This document shows, piece by piece, positions 13,944-19,645 of a stretch of DNA of 20,673 nt. A model generated the notes under the pieces. That model saw only the letters and a list, made by a program, of their open reading frames with translations, ran no database searches and had not been told where the DNA came from. Origin of the DNA: Faecalibacterium sp. (lineage in GTDB: Bacteria > Bacillota > Clostridia > Oscillospirales > Ruminococcaceae); NCBI GenBank assembly GCA_020025795.1, contig JAHHRK010000019.1, positions 1 to 20,673 of the forward strand, read 5' to 3'. The position numbers and the translations under genes were made by a program. Every line of letters begins with the position of its first letter. The first letter of the stretch is position 1.

Positions 13944-13972
13944 AATATAGACTATATCCATTCTATTGTCAA
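13944..13972 (-). promoter_or_regulatory. thrS promoter
   Basis: On the minus strand a perfect TTGACA (13972-13967) and TATATT (13949-13944) are 17 bases apart. Its -35 lies only 8 bases from the -35 of the opposing promoter at 13981. Confidence 0.88.
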
Positions 13973-13980
13973 GATTTTTC

Positions 13981-14009
13981 TTGACATTCCGTTTCCTTTC
14001 TTTTACTAT
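13981..14009 (+). promoter_or_regulatory. Rightward promoter far upstream of rny
   Basis: TTGACA (13981-13986) and TACTAT (14004-14009) are 17 bases apart. It would give either a leader of about 225 nt for rny or a separate small RNA ending at the hairpin at 14109-14122. Confidence 0.65.
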
Positions 14010-14015
14010 TATCAG

Positions 14016-14129
14016 TAGCATATAAGATGTGAACGCAGGGGTTTTCAGGCATTAACATTCGGGCTTTGGCCTGTTTATAAGATATAAATCCGAATATGAA
14101 CCAAACGCGGGAGATTCCTCCCAATTTTT
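14016..14129 (+). other. Non-coding stretch upstream of rny: possible small RNA or structured leader
   Basis: No reading frame of note. CAGGC (14046-14050) can pair with GCCTG (14069-14073), and ATTCGG (14057-14062) with CCGAAT (14090-14095). These pairings cross, as in an H-type pseudoknot. GGGAG-ATTC-CTCCC (14109-14122) followed by AATTTTTG resembles a short terminator. Function unknown. Confidence 0.3.
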
Positions 14130-14139
14130 GTTATCCTTT

Positions 14140-14168
14140 TTGTAGTTATAGCTTATAAATATTACAAT
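14140..14168 (+). promoter_or_regulatory. Proximal rny promoter
   Basis: TTGTAG (14140-14145) and TACAAT (14163-14168) are 17 bases apart in an AT-rich tract. The start would give a leader of roughly 65 nt before the rny ATG. Confidence 0.55.
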
Positions 14169-14240
14169 TTGTTGACGTCACCTACTGCGGAAGCATCTCC
14201 TCTATTTTATTCCAAATAACAAGGAGAGTGAACCCACACC

Positions 14241-15797
14241 ATGACGATTCCCATCTGGGCTGTCGTTCTGATTGCACTTGCTTCTTTCGCAGTCGGTGCC
14301 TTTGTTCTTTATACGGTATTCCAGAACAAACAGCGCGACGCAATCGAAACCATCGCACACGCTGATGAAGAAGCCAAGCGCATCGTAAACGACGCTATCC
14401 GTACCGCTGACCAAAAGCGTAAAGAGGCTATCGTAGAAGCAAAAGACGAAGTCTACAAGCTGAAAGCTGAAGCCGACAAGGAAATCAAAGAACGCCGCGC
14501 TGAGCTGTCCCGTCAGGAAAACCGCATTGACCAGAAGGAAACTACCCTGGACAAGAAGGTTGAAGCCCTGGAAAAGAAGGAAGAAGACCTGAAGCAGCGC
14601 ACTGCACTGGTCGATGCCCGCCTGGACGAGCTGGAGCAGATCAAGATCCGTGAGACCGAAAAGCTGGAAACCCTGGCTGGCCTGTCTCAGGAAGATGCAA
14701 AGGAACTGCTGCTGCACCGCGTAGACGAGGAACTGCACCACGAAAAGGCAATCCGCGTCGCCGCTTACGAAACCAACATGAAGGACGAATGCGACGCCAT
14801 CGCAAAGCAGTTGATTGGTCAGGCAATCAGCCGTTGTGCTGCTGACCACTCCAGCGAGACGACCGTTTCTGTTGTTTCCCTGCCCAGCGACGAAATGAAG
14901 GGCCGCATCATCGGCCGCGAAGGCCGCAACATTCGTGCTCTGGAAACTGCAACCGGCGTCGATCTGATCATCGACGATACGCCGGAAGCCATTACCCTGT
15001 CCAGCTTCGACCAGACCCGCCGCGAGGTGGCTCGCATGACGCTGGAGCGCCTGATTGCCGACGGCCGTATCCATCCGGCACGCATCGAGGAAACGGTGGA
15101 AAAGTGCCGCCGCGAGCTGGAGATGCAGATGAAGCGCGAAGGCGACAAGGCTGTTATGGAACTGGGTATCCACGGCCTGCACCCCGACCTGGTCAAGCTG
15201 ATTGGCCGTCTGAAGTACCGCACCAGCTTTGGTCAGAACGCTCTGAACCACTCCATGGAAGTAGCCTGGATTTCCGGTCTGCTGGCTGGCGAGCTGGGCC
15301 TGAATGTGACCCAGGCACGCCGCGCAGGTTTGCTGCATGACATCGGCAAGGCTCTGGACCACGAAATCGAAGGCAGCCACGTACAGATCGGCGTAGACAT
15401 CTGCCGCAAGTACAAGGAAAGCCCTGCTGTGATCCACGCTGTTGAGGCACACCACGGCGACGTGGAGCCCAAGACCCCGCTGGCATTCATCGTACAGGCT
15501 GCTGACGCAATCAGCGCTGCACGCCCCGGCGCACGCCGCGAAAACGTTGAGAACTATATCAAGCGTCTGGAAAATCTGGAAGAGATCTCCTCCAGCTTCG
15601 ACGGCGTTGAGCAGGCCTTTGCTGTGCAGGCAGGCCGCGAAGTTCGCATCATGGTCCAGCCCGACAAGATCGGTGACGATCAGGTCATTCTGCTGGCTCG
15701 TGCAATTGCCAAGAAGATCGAGGACACCCTGGACTACCCCGGCCAGATCAAGGTCAGCGTGATTCGCGAAAGCCGTGCTACCGAGTACGCAAAGTAA
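14241..15797 (+). CDS. rny: Ribonuclease Y
   Basis: This 518-residue membrane-anchored endoribonuclease starts mRNA decay in many Firmicutes. An N-terminal membrane helix (about 5-27) is followed by a long charged coiled coil (about 35-140, rich in Glu/Lys/Arg), a KH RNA-binding domain with GRIIGREGRNIR (221-232), and an HD phosphohydrolase domain with the catalytic HD at 366-367 in LLHDIGKALDHE and a later AVEAHHGDVEP. The C-terminal region ends in DYPGQIKVSVIRE, as in typical RNase Y. Length matches the family (about 520). The ATG at 14241 has AAGGAGAG about 12 bases upstream. It is a single gene with a terminator at 15875-15914. Confidence 0.97.
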   Translation: MTIPIWAVVLIALASFAVGAFVLYTVFQNKQRDAIETIAHADEEAKRIVNDAIRTADQKRKEAIVEAKDEVYKLKAEADKEIKERRAELSRQENRIDQKETTLDKKVEALEKKEEDLKQRTALVDARLDELEQIKIRETEKLETLAGLSQEDAKELLLHRVDEELHHEKAIRVAAYETNMKDECDAIAKQLIGQAISRCAADHSSETTVSVVSLPSDEMKGRIIGREGRNIRALETATGVDLIIDDTPEAITLSSFDQTRREVARMTLERLIADGRIHPARIEETVEKCRRELEMQMKREGDKAVMELGIHGLHPDLVKLIGRLKYRTSFGQNALNHSMEVAWISGLLAGELGLNVTQARRAGLLHDIGKALDHEIEGSHVQIGVDICRKYKESPAVIHAVEAHHGDVEPKTPLAFIVQAADAISAARPGARRENVENYIKRLENLEEISSSFDGVEQAFAVQAGREVRIMVQPDKIGDDQVILLARAIAKKIEDTLDYPGQIKVSVIRESRATEYAK

Positions 15798-15874
15798 GAT
15801 TCTCCTTTGCTGCGGCTGAAACGCCGAAAAGCGCAGTTGCACAATTTTCGGAGAAATCTTTCATCAAATCGATA

Positions 15875-15914
15875 AAAAAAGCGCCGTTTGTTTCAAAACA
15901 AGCGGTGCTTTTTT
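15875..15914 (+). terminator. rny terminator
   Basis: A long stem (about 18 bp, two G-U wobbles) pairs AAAAAAGCGCCG... (from 15875) with ...CGGTGCTTTTTT (to 15914), with a loop around 15893-15896. Confidence 0.9.
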
Positions 15915-15928
15915 GTTAGCTTTGTTCC

Positions 15929-15957
15929 TTGTGGGACGGACCATTTCTGGCTACAAT
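15929..15957 (+). promoter_or_regulatory. Promoter of the phosphoribosyltransferase-like gene
   Basis: TTGTGG (15929-15934) and TACAAT (15952-15957) are separated by 17 bases and lie directly after the rny terminator. Confidence 0.65.
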
Positions 15958-16011
15958 TATATACATAAGAACTTTACGTTCACCATAAGAAAATAAGGGG
16001 TGTTACATCGT

Positions 16012-16650
16012 ATGCGAATGAACATGGTTAAGCTTCCTACGAAAAAAGGAAATCTCTTTCTGCGCGTTGCACAGGGACATTTTGCCACCAACCACAGCCA
16101 CATCAACTATTACATCGATGTGACAACCCAGAAAGCACGTTTGTCTGAGGCGCAGGCCGTAGCACAGGAACTGGTTGCCGCTTACCGCAGCAGCGCAATT
16201 GTGGACACGGTGCTTTGTCTGGACGGCACACAGGTAATCGGCACCTGCCTGGCCAGCGAGCTGACAAAGAGCGGCTTCACGAACTTGAACGCCCACCAGA
16301 CCATTTATGTGGTTACGCCGGAATACACCTCCGGCAGCCAAATTATTTTCCGTGATAATATTGCCCCCACCATCAGCGGCAAACACGTATTGATTCTGGC
16401 TGCAACCGTCACCACCGGCTATACCATCCAGTCTGCTATTCAGGCTGTGAATTACTACGGCGGCACGGTGGCTGGCCTTTCTGCGATTTACTCCACGCTG
16501 GACGAATTTGCAGGATATCCGATCACTTCTATTTTCAACCCCAGTGACCTGCCCGGTTACGCCAGCTATGAAGCCAAGGATTGTCCCTGGTGCAAGAAGG
16601 GTGAACGCATCGACGCACTGGTCAACAGCTTTGGCTATTCCACTTTGTGA
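16012..16650 (+). CDS. Orotate phosphoribosyltransferase-like protein with altered PRPP loop
   Basis: A 212-residue type I phosphoribosyltransferase-fold protein. The N-terminal part (HFATNHSHINYYIDVT) resembles the OPRT hood and substrate region. The PRPP loop is recognisable by its TTG core in HVLILAATVTTGYT (125-138), but the two acidic residues that normally precede it (as in EDVITTG) are Ala130-Ala131. A C-terminal pair Cys191/Cys194 (DCPWCKKG) and ending ALVNSFGY recall an OPRT-like family I associate with Clostridia. Those acidic residues contact the PRPP ribose hydroxyls, so ordinary transferase activity is uncertain; it could be a divergent enzyme or a PRPP/nucleotide-binding regulator. 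The ATG at 16012 follows AAGGGG by 11 bases; ATGs at 16018 and 16024 are alternatives. No other pyrimidine genes are nearby. Confidence 0.8.
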   Translation: MRMNMVKLPTKKGNLFLRVAQGHFATNHSHINYYIDVTTQKARLSEAQAVAQELVAAYRSSAIVDTVLCLDGTQVIGTCLASELTKSGFTNLNAHQTIYVVTPEYTSGSQIIFRDNIAPTISGKHVLILAATVTTGYTIQSAIQAVNYYGGTVAGLSAIYSTLDEFAGYPITSIFNPSDLPGYASYEAKDCPWCKKGERIDALVNSFGYSTL

Positions 16651-16720
16651 TGCGTTGCAGCGCACGGATGTAAAATTTTGACACTTATCCGCAGCAGCAA
16701 GGAATGCAGCTGCTGTAAAC

Positions 16721-16758
16721 AAAAAGAAACCCTCGACGCTTGTCGAGGGTTTCTTTTT
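16721..16758. terminator. Bidirectional terminator between the phosphoribosyltransferase-like gene and the G3E operon
   Basis: A perfect 17-bp stem (16721-16737 with 16742-16758, loop 16738-16741), with CCCTCGAC/GTCGAGGG core and A5/T5 ends, lies between two convergent units. Confidence 0.93.
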
Positions 16759-16778
16759 TATCTCTTTTTTATTCTCGG

Positions 16779-17129
16779 TCAGGACTGGCAGCCCAGATCG
16801 TCCCAGTCGCAGAAATCTGCCGGATCGCACAGGCGGCTCACATCGATTTTTCCGTCCTCAGTGCGCGGCGTTTCGATGGGCTTTGCCATAACCGGATTCG
16901 GGTTGGGTACATCTGCTCCCACCGGCTGCGGCACTGCGCAGTACACGCGTGTTTCTTTTTCCTGCTCAGGCTGCTGCGGAACTTCCGGTTCGGTTTCGGG
17001 ATTGTTCCGAATCAGCTCGTCGATTTTATCCTGCTGCTTCTGCATCAGCTTATCCACAAAAACAACCGCAGCACTGGCGGCAGCAACTGCTGCGACCGTA
17101 CCGGCAATTTTCCAGATCAAATTTTGCAT
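16779..17129 (-). CDS. Small membrane-anchored protein with a Cys/acidic C-terminus, unknown function
   Basis: A 116-residue protein I do not recognise. One Ala/Val-rich membrane helix (about 6-27) is followed by a charged stretch (KLMQKQQDKIDELI), a Pro/Glu-rich linker (about 42-62), and a C-terminal segment with Cys in RLCDPADFCDWDDLGC, three Cys among Asp residues, plus one at VYCAV. The linker looks disordered. The tail could bind a metal, which would suit its place as the last gene of the two-GTPase operon, 31 bases downstream; this is inference. The ATG at 17129 has AAAGGAG about 9 bases upstream. Confidence 0.75.
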   Translation of the reverse strand: MQNLIWKIAGTVAAVAAASAAVVFVDKLMQKQQDKIDELIRNNPETEPEVPQQPEQEKETRVYCAVPQPVGADVPNPNPVMAKPIETPRTEDGKIDVSRLCDPADFCDWDDLGCQS

Positions 17130-17160
17130 GATAACAGACTCCTTTCCGTTGTTTGCTGCA

Positions 17161-18129
17161 TCAATAGAAGGTTACATAATCCTCCACGCCTGCCGGCTTT
17201 TCGGTCGGCTCGACAGAAATAGCCTTCAGCACAACGCCCTTTTCGCCATAGATCTTGTGGTACTTGTGCTGCACCTTTGCGGTAATCCGAATCCAGTCGC
17301 GCTGCTTGAGGGTGTTCTGCTTATCATATTCGCAGGGGAAGCCCACAAACTCAATATCCTGCACGCAGCAGGTCATTGCAAAACGACCCGGCACAAAGGA
17401 ATTGGGGCCAGCCAGATCCGAATGGCACACCTGTGCCAGATAGCGCACGGTCTTACCGTCGTACTTTGCAGGCTCGTCCTGGCAATCCATATACCAGATA
17501 CCGAAATCGCTGTCACCGATTTCGATAATCGGTGCATCCACGTCAAACGGCAGCGGGTCCGGAATATCATCATATGCCACGGAACCATCTGCAAATTCAT
17601 ACGCGATATCGCAGCGGCGAGATGCCTGGCGCACCAGCTGATGCAGCTCCATGCGATCCGCCTCATTGTTCACGGCCTCGGCACGGTTAAATACGATCAG
17701 CTCGCTGGCTGCCAGCTTATCCAGCATCAGGCTGCGCATTGCGCTGTCACGTGCATGGGTCAGAGCGGTCTTGCCGTCAGCGGTTGCGATCACCTGATAC
17801 ACGATCCAGTTTTCCGGCATTGCTTCGGACAGATCGTTCATCAGCCACATACCGTTGTACTCGATGACAACGCGGCCTGCGTCGGATTCCTTTGCCAGGC
17901 GAGCCAGGTTCTCCGGGTTCAGCTCGCTCTTATCCTCCAAAACAGCAACGGTCGTACCGGGGAAAGCGAACTTGCTCTCGTCATATTCTACTTCACCCTC
18001 TTCACACACCAGCAGCAGGGTCTTGTCGCCGGATTCGAACTGGGGGTCTTCAAACGTTTCCTGAATAAAGCTGGTCTTGCCGGACTCCAAAAAGCCGACA
18101 AACAGGTAAACCGGAAGTTCTTTTGCCAT
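17161..18129 (-). CDS. G3E-family GTPase fused to a YcgQ-like (DUF1980/TIGR03943) C-terminal domain
   Basis: This 322-residue protein has an N-terminal G3E/CobW-type P-loop GTPase with Walker A GFLESGKTS (12-20) and a guanine-specificity motif that appears as FNRAE (147-151) instead of NKxD. The metal-binding GCxCC motif of COG0523 metallochaperones is absent; the matching region reads EYNGMW. From about 205 the sequence no longer looks like CobW_C: it has DGKTVRYLAQV, then PGRFAMTCCVQDIEFVGFP, then DWIRITAKV and a closing SVEPTEKP, closely following the C-terminal domain of the YcgQ/TIGR03943 family, which usually occurs with a YcgR permease near zinc genes. The start has AAAGGAG 7 bases upstream, and the gene begins 18 bases after the partner GTPase. 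A role in metal handling with that partner is likely but not shown. Confidence 0.82.
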   Translation of the reverse strand: MAKELPVYLFVGFLESGKTSFIQETFEDPQFESGDKTLLLVCEEGEVEYDESKFAFPGTTVAVLEDKSELNPENLARLAKESDAGRVVIEYNGMWLMNDLSEAMPENWIVYQVIATADGKTALTHARDSAMRSLMLDKLAASELIVFNRAEAVNNEADRMELHQLVRQASRRCDIAYEFADGSVAYDDIPDPLPFDVDAPIIEIGDSDFGIWYMDCQDEPAKYDGKTVRYLAQVCHSDLAGPNSFVPGRFAMTCCVQDIEFVGFPCEYDKQNTLKQRDWIRITAKVQHKYHKIYGEKGVVLKAISVEPTEKPAGVEDYVTFY

Positions 18130-18147
18130 GGTATATCTCCTTTATGC

Positions 18148-19341
18148 TTATACGCCAAACAGAGCGGCTACGCCTGCCTCGTCCAGCTGAGAGCCGATGA
18201 CTACCAGCTTGCCGGTCACATCGGGGTTACGGTGACGAATTTCTGCCTCGCCGGGAACAAAGTCAAATTCCAGCCAGCCATCGGGACCATCGACGATACC
18301 CTTGCTGCGCAGGATCATGCCGTACTTGCCGCTGTCCAGTGCGTCCAATGCGGCACGCAGGTCAGCTTCGCTGTACTTCTTGGCAGTTTCCACACCCCAG
18401 CTGGTGAACACTTCGTCTGCGTGGTGGTGATGGTGGTGGTCATGGCAGCCGCAGGTGCAGTTCTCGTCATGCTCATGATGATGCTCGTGCTCATGGTCAT
18501 GGCAGTGGCATTCTTCATCGTGATCGTGATGATGCTCATGCTCATGGTCGTGGCAGTGGCATTCTTCATCATGATCGTGATGATGCTCGTGCTCGTGCTC
18601 ATGGCAATGGCACTCTTCATCATGATCGTGATGGTGCTCATGCTCGTGCTCATGGTCATGGCAGCAGCACTCTTCATCGTGGTCATGATGATGTGCGTGT
18701 GCGTTGGCTTCTTCCGCCAGCTTGCGCAGCTCTGCCACAAAGTCGTCACGGCTTTCCATTGCGGACACGATCTGTGCACCGTCCAGAGAATCCCAGGGGG
18801 TGGTGATGATGGTAGCGTCCGGGTTCTTAGCCTTAATCATCTCCACAGCCTTTGCCACCTTATCCTCAGCGATGGACTGGGTGCGGCTCAGGATGATGCA
18901 GCTTGCGTGGCTGATCTGGTCATCATAGAACTCACCGAAGTTCTTCATATACATCTTGACCTTGCCAGCGTCTGCCACGGTAACAAAGCTGTTCAGCTGC
19001 AGAGGCAGCTCGTCAGCCACAGCCTCTACGGCACGGGTGACATCGCTCAGCTTGCCAACGCCCGAAGGCTCGATCAGCACGCGGTCCGGGTGATACTCCT
19101 CAATCACCTTTTTCAGAGCCTCGCGGAAGTCACCCACCAGGCTGCAGCAGATGCAGCCGGAGTTCAGCTCATTGATCTGCACGCCTGCTTCCTTCAAAAA
19201 ACCGCCGTCGATGCCGATTTCGCCGAATTCATTTTCAATCAGAACAATCTGCTGGCCTGCGAATGCTTCGCGGATCAGCTTCTTGATCAGCGTAGTCTTA
19301 CCTGCGCCGAGAAAACCGGAAAAAATATCAATTTTAGTCAT
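18148..19341 (-). CDS. G3E/COG0523 GTPase metallochaperone with long His/Cys-rich repeat insert
   Basis: A 397-residue CobW/YjiA/ZNG-type protein. Walker A GFLGAGKTT lies at 9-17, the metal-binding CxCC motif at 63-66 (SGCICCS), Walker B-type EPSGVG at 91-96, and the guanine motif region as LSRTQS (151-156, not NKxD). Residues 215-307 are an insert with about 44 His and 12 Cys in 17-residue repeats. The C-terminal domain (312-397) follows CobW_C. COG0523 proteins deliver Zn, Co or other metals; with no cobalamin or nitrile hydratase genes here, zinc or nickel handling is more likely, but the metal is not fixed by the sequence. The ATG at 19341 has GAAAGG upstream; a frame extension to 19395 crosses the promoter leader. 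It is first in a three-gene operon. Confidence 0.92.
   Translation of the reverse strand: MTKIDIFSGFLGAGKTTLIKKLIREAFAGQQIVLIENEFGEIGIDGGFLKEAGVQINELNSGCICCSLVGDFREALKKVIEEYHPDRVLIEPSGVGKLSDVTRAVEAVADELPLQLNSFVTVADAGKVKMYMKNFGEFYDDQISHASCIILSRTQSIAEDKVAKAVEMIKAKNPDATIITTPWDSLDGAQIVSAMESRDDFVAELRKLAEEANAHAHHHDHDEECCCHDHEHEHEHHHDHDEECHCHEHEHEHHHDHDEECHCHDHEHEHHHDHDEECHCHDHEHEHHHEHDENCTCGCHDHHHHHHADEVFTSWGVETAKKYSEADLRAALDALDSGKYGMILRSKGIVDGPDGWLEFDFVPGEAEIRHRNPDVTGKLVVIGSQLDEAGVAALFGV
18421..18699 (-). repeat. His/Cys-rich coding repeat in the G3E GTPase (51-bp unit)
   Basis: Tandem 17-residue units of the form HDHEHEHHHDHDEECHC, about five copies, the first with a two-residue insertion and the last diverging to ENCTCGC followed by a His6 run. 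At DNA level the period is 51 bp with synonymous differences between copies, so it is selected as protein and is not a recent slippage product. Confidence 0.9.
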
Positions 19342-19388
19342 ATCTTTCAGCCTTTCTGTTTTCTTTGCTGTTGTATTGTTTGTCCCAA

Positions 19389-19420
19389 GCTGCAAATTGC
19401 AGCCCTAACATAAAATTATA
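19389..19420 (-). promoter_or_regulatory. G3E operon promoter with perfect palindrome in the leader
   Basis: An extended -10, TGCTATAAT, has its TATAAT at 19415-19420 (minus strand); no good -35 is visible, as is common with extended -10 promoters. GCTGCAA-A-TTGCAGC (19389-19403), 7-bp arms around one base, lies at the predicted start of transcription and is a candidate operator for a metal sensor, or an mRNA 5' hairpin. Confidence 0.6.
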
Positions 19421-19537
19421 GCACAGTTTGCCGTTCTTTTGCCAGCGTTTCGCGCAGTTTTCCTGCTAAGAAGAGTATAACCGGGTTTTATCATAAAATA
19501 AAAAACATTCTGTAACTTTTTCTTGGTTTCTGTGCGT

Positions 19538-19566
19538 TTGCAATCCCCCGCCGGGGGTGCTAAAAT
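19538..19566 (+). promoter_or_regulatory. Promoter of the aminopeptidase P-type gene with a GC palindrome in its spacer
   Basis: TTGCAA (19538-19543) and TAAAAT (19561-19566, preceded by TGC) are 17 bases apart. The spacer is almost filled by CCCCC-GCC-GGGGG (19545-19557). Confidence 0.7.
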
Positions 19567-19576
19567 AAACTGTAAT

Positions 19577-19597
19577 ATTGTACCCGTTGGGCACAAT
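19577..19597 (+). promoter_or_regulatory. Inverted repeat at the predicted transcription start
   Basis: ATTGTACCC (19577-19585) and GGGCACAAT (19589-19597) form 9-base arms with one mismatch around GTT. It lies just after the -10 and is a candidate operator. Confidence 0.45.
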
Positions 19598-19645
19598 TCC
19601 CAAATTCTGTATTTTGATTCAAAACATTATAAAGGAGCGTTTTAT

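Noticed and set aside
14202..15842. 546-codon leftward open frame opposite rny
   Set aside because: Antisense shadow of RNase Y; no recognisable domain and no ribosome site.
18421..18699. Repeat array considered as CRISPR or non-coding satellite
   Set aside because: Units are in frame, code for His/Cys repeats inside a GTPase, vary at silent sites and have no spacers.
18148..19341. CobW role in cobalamin synthesis
   Set aside because: No cobalamin genes are in the window, and COG0523 members with His-rich inserts more often handle Zn or Ni.
16678..19413. 911-codon rightward open frame opposite the G3E operon
   Set aside because: Antisense to three well-formed genes, and it crosses a strong terminator and gene boundaries. 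The Met/Val-rich stretch is just the reverse reading of the His repeat.
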